In this document: positions 1-6,336 of the stretch, in pieces
Position numbering within the stretch: the first letter of the stretch is position 1
Layout: every line of letters starts with the position of its first letter
DNA from: Planctomycetia bacterium
Lineage (GTDB): Bacteria > Planctomycetota > Phycisphaerae > Phycisphaerales > SM1A02
Direction of reading: 5' to 3'
NCBI GenBank assembly: GCA_009936695.1
Contig: JAACEA010000378.1
Span: 1-6,336 of the forward strand
Length of the DNA: 6,336 nt
Notes under the pieces: generated by a model
The model's database searches: none
Seen by the model: only the letters and a program-made list of their open reading frames with translations
What the model was told of the DNA's origin: nothing
Position numbers and translations under genes: made by a program

Positions 1-686
1 CACCCTCCCCTCAGCCGCTGCCGCCCCTGCCGGCCCCGGCGGCTCCCCAGCCACCGAAGCCTTCGACCAGCCCATCTCCTCCCACCCACCTCCCTCTGAC
101 CGAAGGCGTGCTCGCGACCGGCCGATTCGTGACCACTGGTTGGCGAGTCTGGGGGCCGGCGATCTTCGCGATCGTCGTGACGGGGATGTTCGCGCGACAG
201 ACGATGCTGGTGCGTCGGATCGTCGAGCGGATCCACTTCGACGCGCCGATGCTTCGTGCCGTGATCCGACCCGCGGAGCTCGCACGCATGACCCGTACGC
301 TCGCCGTCCTGCTGAAGGCCGGCGTTCCGCTGCTCGATGCGATCACCATCTGCCGGGGCCTGAGTCCGTGGCGCCGTTGGGCTCGCTTCTGGGACGGCAT
401 CGAGGAGCGTGCTCGAAACGGCGACGGGATCTCGGAAGGATTCGACGTCGAGGAACTGGTTCCCGGAAGCGGCCGCGCGATGATCGCGGCCGGCGAGCGA
501 GCCGGACGCCTGCCGGAAGTGCTCGAACGGGTCGCCGACGCGGCGGACGAGGATCTCGATGTCGCGGTGAAGCGGGTCTCCGTGACCCTCGAACCGCTTG
601 CGATCATCGTGCTCGGCGGGGTGATCGGGGTGGTCGCGATCGCGCTTCTGCTGCCCGTTTTCAAGATGAGCACCATCGCGGGTTGA
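1..686 (+). CDS. Type II secretion / type IV pilus platform protein, GspF/PilC family (5' end off the window)
   Basis: This is the C-terminal part of an inner-membrane platform protein of the GspF/PilC family, which links the assembly ATPase to pseudopilin assembly. The frame is open from position 3 to the TGA at 684-686 (227 residues visible), so the gene starts upstream. A GTG at 108 could be called as a start, but the frame before it is open and matches the family's 'PLxxG' lead-in to a membrane helix, so I treat the gene as 5'-partial. Visible residues 1-32 are strongly proline-rich (15 Pro). Residues about 47-64 form a membrane helix. The second T2SSF domain runs from about residue 90, with the family signature LLKAGVPLLDAI and then GERAGRLPEVLERVAD at about 164-179. 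It ends in the last helix, LGGVIGVVAIALLLPVF, at about 203-219. In typical GspF proteins a short periplasmic loop sits where the Pro-rich segment lies here. Family assignment is firm; the exact system (T2SS or pilus) cannot be told from this fragment. Confidence 0.88.
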   Translation, partial: PSPQPLPPLPAPAAPQPPKPSTSPSPPTHLPLTEGVLATGRFVTTGWRVWGPAIFAIVVTGMFARQTMLVRRIVERIHFDAPMLRAVIRPAELARMTRTLAVLLKAGVPLLDAITICRGLSPWRRWARFWDGIEERARNGDGISEGFDVEELVPGSGRAMIAAGERAGRLPEVLERVADAADEDLDVAVKRVSVTLEPLAIIVLGGVIGVVAIALLLPVFKMSTIAG

Positions 687-692
687 GCCGTT

Positions 693-972
693 CTAGGCCT
701 CGAAACGCCGTCCAGGGGGTTCGAAGGGGTGGGAGATGTCCCCCTCGGGAGTCCGCGGGCGAAAGATCGCGGCGCGGAGCGACTTGTGTCGATGTTCCTC
801 GTAGTCGCGATCATGGACGCAGCGATCGCGAGGAGCGCCCCGGTGACGGGTTGTCTCGGGTCGGCGAACCAGGGAAGGTCAGCCGACACCGTGAAGCCCA
901 TGACTTCGCCCGCATGGAAGCAGGCGGACTCGACCGGGAGCGGGAAGGCCGGATCACGGACGATCCGGCCAT
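693..972 (-). pseudogene. Possible frameshifted remnant or unrecognised small gene on the minus strand
   Basis: The 344 nt between the gspF stop and the sigma-like gene contain no clear intact gene, but the minus strand looks partly coding. From about 972 down to 793 one minus frame has about 82% G+C at third positions, 63% at first and 53% at second (counted by hand over 60 codons). It reads like ordinary protein (VMGFTVSADLPWFADPRQ, then a hydrophobic GALLAIAAS). That frame has no stop. A second minus frame then reads HRHKSLRAAIFRPRTPEGD...GRRFEA and stops at TAG, 695-693, only 6 nt past the convergent gspF stop. The switch would fall at roughly 805-835, consistent with a one-base loss there. 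No family was recognised. An ATG at 902-900 is the only evident start in the first frame. Forward frame 3 shares the same third positions, so GC3 alone does not decide the strand; the better GC1>GC2 order and more balanced residues favour minus. It could also be non-coding. Confidence 0.3.
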
Positions 973-1017
973 GGCGTTTCCGGAGAATTCCCGGAACGTC
1001 CGATGGCCCAGCGTCGT

Positions 1018-1022
1018 AGGGA
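1018..1022 (+). promoter_or_regulatory. Ribosome binding site for the sigma region-4-like gene
   Basis: AGGGA lies 8 nt before the ATG at 1031. This is the best-spaced Shine-Dalgarno-like sequence among the three in-frame ATGs (914, 971, 1031), and it is the reason for choosing 1031. The alternative at 971 has only a weak GGACG upstream. Confidence 0.45.
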
Positions 1023-1030
1023 ACGATGTC

Positions 1031-1249
1031 ATGCCGAACAAGAAGAGCAATGAAACCGATGGAGTGCGACGGCGTGCGGCACGGATGGCCGCATCGCTCG
1101 AGCCGCAGGACCATGCCGTGCTCGCCCTGCGTTTCGGGGAGAACCTGAGCATCGGCGAGACCGCCGCCGTACTGAGGATGAACCCCGACGAGGTACGATC
1201 GACGGTCAACCGCGTGGTCGGAATGCTTCATCGACGCGTCGATTCCTGA
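1031..1249 (+). CDS. Stand-alone sigma-70 region 4-like helix-turn-helix protein
   Basis: This 72-residue protein consists almost entirely of a region like the -35-binding region 4 of sigma-70 / ECF sigma factors. The match starts at about residue 23 (SLEPQDHAVLALRFGENLS, corresponding to the 'LPPRQREVLxLRYxEGLS' style of the family). It continues through a helix-turn-helix at about 39-63 (IGETAAVLRMNPDEVRSTVNRVV). No region 2 precedes it, so it cannot act as a normal complete sigma factor. It may be a DNA-binding regulator or an accessory factor. The first 22 residues are polar and basic. The same frame stays open far upstream, and ATGs at 971 (92 residues) and 914 (111 residues) are possible starts with coding-like composition. 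I prefer 1031 because of its Shine-Dalgarno. A 6-bp hairpin at 1289-1309 (CCACGC/GCGTGG) and the stronger one at 1345-1376 follow the gene. Fold similarity is clear to the eye; function is inferred. Confidence 0.7.
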   Translation: MPNKKSNETDGVRRRAARMAASLEPQDHAVLALRFGENLSIGETAAVLRMNPDEVRSTVNRVVGMLHRRVDS

Positions 1250-1344
1250 AGCGAGCGACACGTCCACTTGATCAACCCGTCGCCTCGGCCACGCACGTGA
1301 ATCGCGTGGGGCCCGGGCAGCGTGACAACCCGTCCACCACACTG

Positions 1345-1376
1345 CGCCCCCGCGATCCTCCGGATCCGCGGGGGCG
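1345..1376. terminator. Strong GC hairpin between convergent genes
   Basis: Arms CGCCCCCGCG-ATCC and GGATC-CGCGGGGGCG pair over about 14 bp with one bulged base and a 3-nt loop (TCC). The hairpin lies between the + strand sigma-like gene and the 3' end of the minus-strand exported-protein gene (stop at 1412-1410), where a shared bidirectional terminator is expected. There is no clear T-run on either side, so it may block polymerase or protect 3' ends rather than act as a textbook intrinsic terminator. Confidence 0.6.
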
Positions 1377-1409
1377 TTCCGAATCAGGATTCCTCACCAC
1401 GATCCGGCT

Positions 1410-2441
1410 TCAGAAGAGTGACAACAGGATCCCGAGATCGATGCCGTTCGTCACGCCGTCCAGATTGAAGTCCGTCGCCGGGTCGGCGGTCCCCCACGAG
1501 GCGAGGAAGATTCCGAGATCGCCACCACCGACGATGCAGTCTCCGTCGAGGTCGCCGGGAATCGCGCATCCATCGGTGATCTCACCCACGATCCGAAGGG
1601 TGGCGGCGCTGCGAACGCCGACGATCACGAGCGGATTCTCCCGCATGTAGAGGTCCACGAAGTCGCCACCCTGCTGTTCGGCCTCGACGAGGGAGGACAG
1701 GGAGAAGAGCATCCGCCCGGCATCGAGGCCGGTCCCGAGCCAGTGAGCGACGGCCGGATCCGACCCGTCGAACTCGAACCGGAGCACGGTGCCTTCCGCG
1801 AGTTCGACCCCCGGGGCCGATCCCTCGGCGATCCCAATCGCGAGCGGCGTCGCGGTGAATCCATCCACGACCGAGTTCGAGACGTCTCGGAGGCCGCCCC
1901 CCGGGAGGCATTCCGCGGCGAACGCGTTTCGCACGCCCTCGCCGAACGGGCCGACCGGACTGAATGCCGTGGTCTCCGTCCAGGAGGCCGCGGAGACGCC
2001 ATTCCGGAACCCGGTCGCGAAGAGCTCGATCGGTCTGCCGGGATCCTCGTCCGCCAGATACTGGGGATGATCGGGAGGGAGGTGGGTCCGCCAGTCGTCG
2101 ACACTCGGGTCGTATCCGCCCGAGAGGGGATCGGCGAGCGTGACCTCGATCACGATCGAGTCGACCTGGTACCGGTCCGCACCGGCGCCGGCGGGCACGA
2201 GGGCCGTGGTGTCGAAGTCGAGGACGATCTGGCCGTCACGATCGTCGAACTCGTACAGCGTCCCCGTGTATCCGAAGACGGAGGCGACCGGACGGGATCC
2301 GGGCGTCGCGTTGAAGCCGTAGTTCCAGCGATCGGAGGTCGGTTCCGGAAACACCGCGTCGAAGGAATCCGACCACGATGTACCGGCGACGAGCATGGTC
2401 AGGCAGGCACCGGCGAGGAGCGTGTCACGAACGGAAATCAT
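1410..2441 (-). CDS. Exported protein of unknown function with C-terminal dockerin-like repeat pair
   Basis: This is a 343-residue secreted protein. The frame could begin at 2609, but the ATG at 2441 is preferred because it places a signal peptide at the N-terminus: a short charged start (MISVRD), a hydrophobic core at about 7-20, and likely cleavage near residues 21-25. The middle (about 25-290) is rich in acidic and aromatic residues and probably beta-structured, with stretches such as DERW/NYGFNATPG-like (residues 37-48), DDRDGQIVLDFDTTA (66-80) and DPGRPIELFATGFRNG (133-148). I know this style from Planctomycetota exported proteins but cannot name a family. The C-terminus carries two calcium-loop-like repeats. 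The first starts at D297 (D-x-D-x-D...D308), and the second, D324-x-N-x-D-G-x-x-N-x-x-D335, matches the dockerin/EF-hand consensus closely. C292 and C302 flank the first loop and could form a disulfide. The protein ends right after the second repeat with no PEP-CTERM or other sorting tail. The upstream Shine-Dalgarno is weak. Confidence 0.8.
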   Translation of the reverse strand: MISVRDTLLAGACLTMLVAGTSWSDSFDAVFPEPTSDRWNYGFNATPGSRPVASVFGYTGTLYEFDDRDGQIVLDFDTTALVPAGAGADRYQVDSIVIEVTLADPLSGGYDPSVDDWRTHLPPDHPQYLADEDPGRPIELFATGFRNGVSAASWTETTAFSPVGPFGEGVRNAFAAECLPGGGLRDVSNSVVDGFTATPLAIGIAEGSAPGVELAEGTVLRFEFDGSDPAVAHWLGTGLDAGRMLFSLSSLVEAEQQGGDFVDLYMRENPLVIVGVRSAATLRIVGEITDGCAIPGDLDGDCIVGGGDLGIFLASWGTADPATDFNLDGVTNGIDLGILLSLF

Positions 2442-2778
2442 GTCGTTTCTCGGTTCATTCGATTCATCGGGAGAAGGAGCCACGGATCCGGTTCGATCCT
2501 CGTGGAATGGCGTCCGGCGATCAAGCGGAAGCATGGAAAGAAGCGTCCGTTCGCCTACGAGAGGGTTCGATCCCGGTTCGTGACGGGTGCGGAAATCCGC
2601 GAAATCCAACGAACGCGGATGGTCGACTCAGCGATCGATGAGGACGATCTGGAACGGTCCTCGGGGGGGCGTCTCTTCCGATCGAATTCCGCCTCACGAT
2701 CGCTGGATCGACTAGAATTCCATGAAATCGGGGTCCGAGTTGCACCCCGCGGATCCCGGCCACGGACCATCTCTTTCC
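2442..2778. other. Divergent intergenic region between the exported-protein and prepilin genes
   Basis: These 337 nt separate two divergently transcribed genes and should hold both promoters. I see no convincing gene; the open frames here are arginine- and serine-rich shadows. Short repeats are present: GAAATCC twice at 9-nt spacing (2592-2598 and 2601-2607), GAATTCC twice (2684-2690 and 2715-2721), and a small hairpin GCGG-AAAT-CCGC at 2589-2600. A near-repeat TTCATTCGATTCATC lies near the start of the minus-strand gene. None matches a known operator that I recognise. Confidence 0.5.
2713..2718 (+). promoter_or_regulatory. Candidate -10 element upstream of the prepilin gene
   Basis: TAGAAT matches the sigma-70 -10 consensus at five of six positions in an otherwise GC-rich region. 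No good -35 is seen at the usual 16-18 nt spacing. If real, transcription would start at about 2725, which rules out the ATG at 2722 and favours the one at 2779. Confidence 0.25.
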
Positions 2779-3678
2779 ATGACGCGTGTCCAATTCCATC
2801 GTGGTTCCCGGCTCGCGGGCGTTCGGCCCCCGGTCGACGCCGCGCGGCGAGGGTTCACGATCGTCGAGCTCCTCACCTCGCTTCTGGCGATCGTGGTGCT
2901 CGTCGGCCTGGTCATTCACGCGGCGACTTCGGTACGTCGCGGCGCCGATCGAGGCAGCGAGATGGCGGCGGCTCGGTCGCTCGGGATCGCCTGGTCGAGC
3001 TATGCGATGGACCATCGAGGCGCGATCCTCCCCGGATACGCGTCGGGCTTCCGTGCTCGTGATGCCGCCGGTGAGTTCATCGACACGAGCACCGCCGAAG
3101 TCGCGGCCCAGCGATGGCCGTTGCGGCTCGCGCCGTATCTCGGTCATGACTTCGCGGCCCTCTACAGCGGCCCCGCCCGGAACGAACTGTCGGAGCTCAC
3201 CTCGGGCCCCACCGCGGATCTGCTCTACCGGGTCAGCGTTCGTCCGTCCTTCGGGTTGAACAGTGTCTTCGTCGGCGGCGATCAGAACTACGGTGGTTTC
3301 AGCGACATCATGCGGCAGACCTTCGGCGACTTCTACGCACGCGGTCTTTCGTCGGTCCGGCGTCCGGATCGACTCGTGGTCTTCTCGACGAGTCATGCCG
3401 AGGATCCGGCCCTCTTCTCAGGTGTGCAGGAGGGGTTCTTCCGCGTCCTCCCGCCCACCTGGACGTCACCGATCTGGTCGGATGACTACGACCCGGACGA
3501 TCCCGCGGCCCATGGCTTCGTGAGTCCCCGACATCAGGTCCGAGACGAGGACGTCGCGATCACCACGACGGTCGACGGTGCGGTGGCGACTCGAACGATC
3601 GACGAACTCCGGGATCTCCGGCGCTGGTCGAACCTCGCCGATTCCGCGGACTGGACGATGCAGCCGATCGGTCCTTGA
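2779..3678 (+). CDS. Prepilin-like protein with N-terminal cleavage/methylation motif
   Basis: This is a 299-residue protein of the pseudopilin / type IV prepilin class as found in Planctomycetota. After a 25-residue basic leader comes RRG-FTIVELL: predicted prepilin-peptidase cleavage after G25, F26 as the new first residue, and the conserved Glu at mature position 5 (E30). A hydrophobic helix follows to about residue 47. The next part (ARSLGIAWSSYAMDHRGAILPGYASG, about 65-90) resembles the 'NLRQLGxAxxxYAxDxxGxxP' segment of planctomycetal prepilins. Near the C-terminus, SPRH (H252) and VDG (D266-G267) correspond to the processing-associated H-X9-DG motif, but with 13 residues between H and DG. 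The final TIDELRDLRRWSN also fits that family. An in-frame ATG at 2722 would add 19 residues. Neither start has a Shine-Dalgarno; 2779 is chosen for the leader length and the possible -10 at 2713. The protein is probably assembled or anchored through a GspF/PilC-type platform; the partner is not known. Confidence 0.82.
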   Translation: MTRVQFHRGSRLAGVRPPVDAARRGFTIVELLTSLLAIVVLVGLVIHAATSVRRGADRGSEMAAARSLGIAWSSYAMDHRGAILPGYASGFRARDAAGEFIDTSTAEVAAQRWPLRLAPYLGHDFAALYSGPARNELSELTSGPTADLLYRVSVRPSFGLNSVFVGGDQNYGGFSDIMRQTFGDFYARGLSSVRRPDRLVVFSTSHAEDPALFSGVQEGFFRVLPPTWTSPIWSDDYDPDDPAAHGFVSPRHQVRDEDVAITTTVDGAVATRTIDELRDLRRWSNLADSADWTMQPIGP

Positions 3679-3733
3679 GGTCGTTCCGACCCGGTCGACG
3701 CGCTTCGGAGAATCTGCGAGAGTGAGGAACGAA

Positions 3734-3750
3734 GGCCCGGACTCCGGGCC
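3734..3750 (+). terminator. Small GC hairpin between prepilin and DMT genes
   Basis: GGCCCGG-ACT-CCGGGCC forms a perfect 7-bp stem with a 3-nt loop, 55 nt after the prepilin stop and 30 nt before the next ATG. No T-run follows. A weaker 5-bp hairpin (GGTCG/CGACC, 3679-3691) sits directly on the stop. Either could end prepilin transcription, or the two genes could be partly cotranscribed. Confidence 0.35.
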
Positions 3751-3770
3751 GATGCTTCGGTACGACTCTC

Positions 3771-3776
3771 GGAGAT
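3771..3776 (+). promoter_or_regulatory. Ribosome binding site of the DMT-family gene
   Basis: GGAGAT lies just before the ATG at 3781 (6 nt between GGAG and the start). It is one of only two clear Shine-Dalgarno sequences in the window; the other precedes acsA. Confidence 0.6.
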
Positions 3777-3780
3777 CTCC

Positions 3781-4245
3781 ATGCGACTCTTGCTCCTGGC
3801 GGCGGTGTTTGCGGTCGGATTCCTGCAGCCGATCCAGGCGGGGTTGAACGCCACGACCGCCAAGGCGGTCGGAAGCCGATTCCAGGCGGGATGGGTGAAT
3901 GGAACCGTCAACGTCATCATTCTCACGACGATTCTCGTCGTGTTGAGTCTCCGGACCGGGGCCGGTTTCCCGGGGATCGCCGCCCTCCGCACCGTTCCCT
4001 GGTGGGCCTACCTCGGCGGCGTGATCGGCGCGACGATCGTCGTCACCCACCTCACCGCCGCGCCGCAGCTGGGTGCGGGGCTGCTGGTCGCCATCTTCGT
4101 CGGTGGCATGGTCGTGGGAAGTCTGGCGTGCGACTTCTGGGGCTTTCCGGGGTACTCCGCGATCCGGATCGAGGGCGTCCGACTCCTCGGACTCGGACTG
4201 GTGGCGGTCGGCGTTCTGCTGGTCACCCGGCCCTGGGCGACCTGA
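3781..4245 (+). CDS. Small DMT-superfamily membrane protein, YdcZ/DUF606 type
   Basis: This 154-residue inner-membrane protein has about five predicted helices (about 2-20, 40-57, 74-91, 97-116 and 132-149). The pattern matches the YdcZ/DUF606 branch of the drug/metabolite transporter superfamily. It has the early QPIQAGLNATTAKAVGS motif (16-32), then PWWAYLGGVIGATIVV (73-88) before the third helix, LGAGLLVAIFVGGMVVGSL (97-115), and a final short R-LGLGLVAVGVLLV helix. Family members of this length are half the size of ordinary 10-helix EamA proteins and are thought to work as dimers. The substrate is unknown and no linked enzyme suggests one. The gene has a good Shine-Dalgarno, lies 102 nt after the prepilin gene, and converges on acsA with a 14-nt gap. 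Confidence 0.83.
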   Translation: MRLLLLAAVFAVGFLQPIQAGLNATTAKAVGSRFQAGWVNGTVNVIILTTILVVLSLRTGAGFPGIAALRTVPWWAYLGGVIGATIVVTHLTAAPQLGAGLLVAIFVGGMVVGSLACDFWGFPGYSAIRIEGVRLLGLGLVAVGVLLVTRPWAT

Positions 4246-4259
4246 CTCCCCGCGACGGG

Positions 4260-6242
<1,983 letters not shown>

Positions 6243-6249
6243 GAGGGTG

Positions 6250-6257
6250 ATCTCCGT
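6250..6257 (-). promoter_or_regulatory. Ribosome binding site of acsA
   Basis: On the minus strand ACGGAGAT lies upstream of the ATG at 6242, with 9 nt between GGAG and the start codon. It supports 6242 over the upstream in-frame ATG at 6293, which would add 17 residues not expected in the family. Confidence 0.6.
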
Positions 6258-6325
6258 GAATGCGAAGCGTGAGAGCGTGGCGAGGATACGCATCGTTCCC
6301 GAGCCCGGGGAATCCGTCCCGCCTG

Positions 6326-6331
6326 ATGCTA
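6326..6331 (-). promoter_or_regulatory. Weak candidate -10 element for acsA
   Basis: Minus-strand TAGCAT matches four of six -10 consensus bases and lies 84 nt before the chosen acsA start. The -35 would fall outside the window, so this cannot be tested here. Confidence 0.2.
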
Positions 6332-6336
6332 ACGTC

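Noticed and set aside
714..745. AGGGGG...CCCCCT inverted repeat after gspF
   Set aside because: The stem is 6 bp with a 20-nt loop and no T-run. It is too weak to call a terminator and lies inside the possible minus-strand remnant.
729..1019. A 96-codon + strand open frame in the gap after gspF
   Set aside because: It has high third-position GC, but it shares those positions with the minus frame that looks more protein-like. Its product is Ser/Gly/Thr/Arg-rich and no family is seen.
11..1342. A 443-codon minus-strand open frame across gspF, the gap and the sigma-like gene
   Set aside because: Most of it is antisense to the two + strand genes and Ser/Arg/Thr-rich. Only the 793-972 part looks coding and is treated separately.
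1410..2441. Lipoprotein reading of the exported protein (LAGAC near residue 13)
   Set aside because: The residue three before the Cys does not fit a lipobox and the n-region would be too short. A standard signal peptide fits better.
1743..3062. A 439-codon + strand open frame opposite the exported-protein gene
   Set aside because: It has Arg/Gly/Glu-rich shadow composition and no domains, and is antisense to a gene with a signal peptide and dockerin-like repeats.
2521..3396. A 291-codon minus-strand open frame opposite the prepilin gene
   Set aside because: It is antisense to a clear prepilin motif and family sequence, with Arg-rich low-complexity content.

Overview
The window is a GC-rich stretch (estimated by eye at about 65% G+C) of ordinary chromosomal character. 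It most likely comes from a Planctomycetota bacterium of the Phycisphaerae type. Three things suggest this: an exported protein ending in two dockerin/EF-hand-like repeats of the 'GDLDGD...DLGIFLASWG' style, a prepilin-like protein with a C-terminal H-x(n)-DG type motif, and the overall codon bias. The taxonomic placement is inference from these protein styles, not from a marker gene.

Layout from left to right. (1) The 3' part of a type II secretion / type IV pilus inner-membrane platform gene (GspF/PilC family, + strand) enters from the left edge with an unusual proline-rich segment. (2) Positions 687-1030 hold no clear intact gene. The minus strand shows coding-like fragments in two different frames, ending at a stop only 6 nt past the gspF stop, which may be a frameshifted or decaying gene. 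(3) A 72-residue stand-alone sigma-70 region-4-like protein (+) follows. (4) A strong GC hairpin separates it from a convergent gene (-) for a secreted protein with a terminal dockerin-like repeat pair. (5) A 337-nt divergent intergenic region lies between that gene and the next. (6) A prepilin-like protein (+) is followed by a small five-helix DMT/YdcZ-family membrane protein (+). (7) The right third is a complete acetyl-CoA synthetase gene, acsA (-), convergent with the DMT gene and separated from it by 14 nt. A perfect inverted repeat spans the two 3' ends.

The genes do not form an obvious single pathway. The platform protein and the prepilin belong to the same class of machinery (type II secretion / type IV pili), but they are separated by unrelated genes and are probably scattered members, as is common in Planctomycetota. 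AcsA activates acetate to acetyl-CoA and appears to be a stand-alone housekeeping gene. I see no CRISPR array, tRNA, rRNA, transposase or phage gene, and no convincing new multi-gene system. The points most worth a second look are the possible broken minus-strand gene at 693-972, the proline-rich insertion in the GspF-like protein, the orphan sigma region-4 protein, and the altered spacing of the prepilin's H-x-DG motif.
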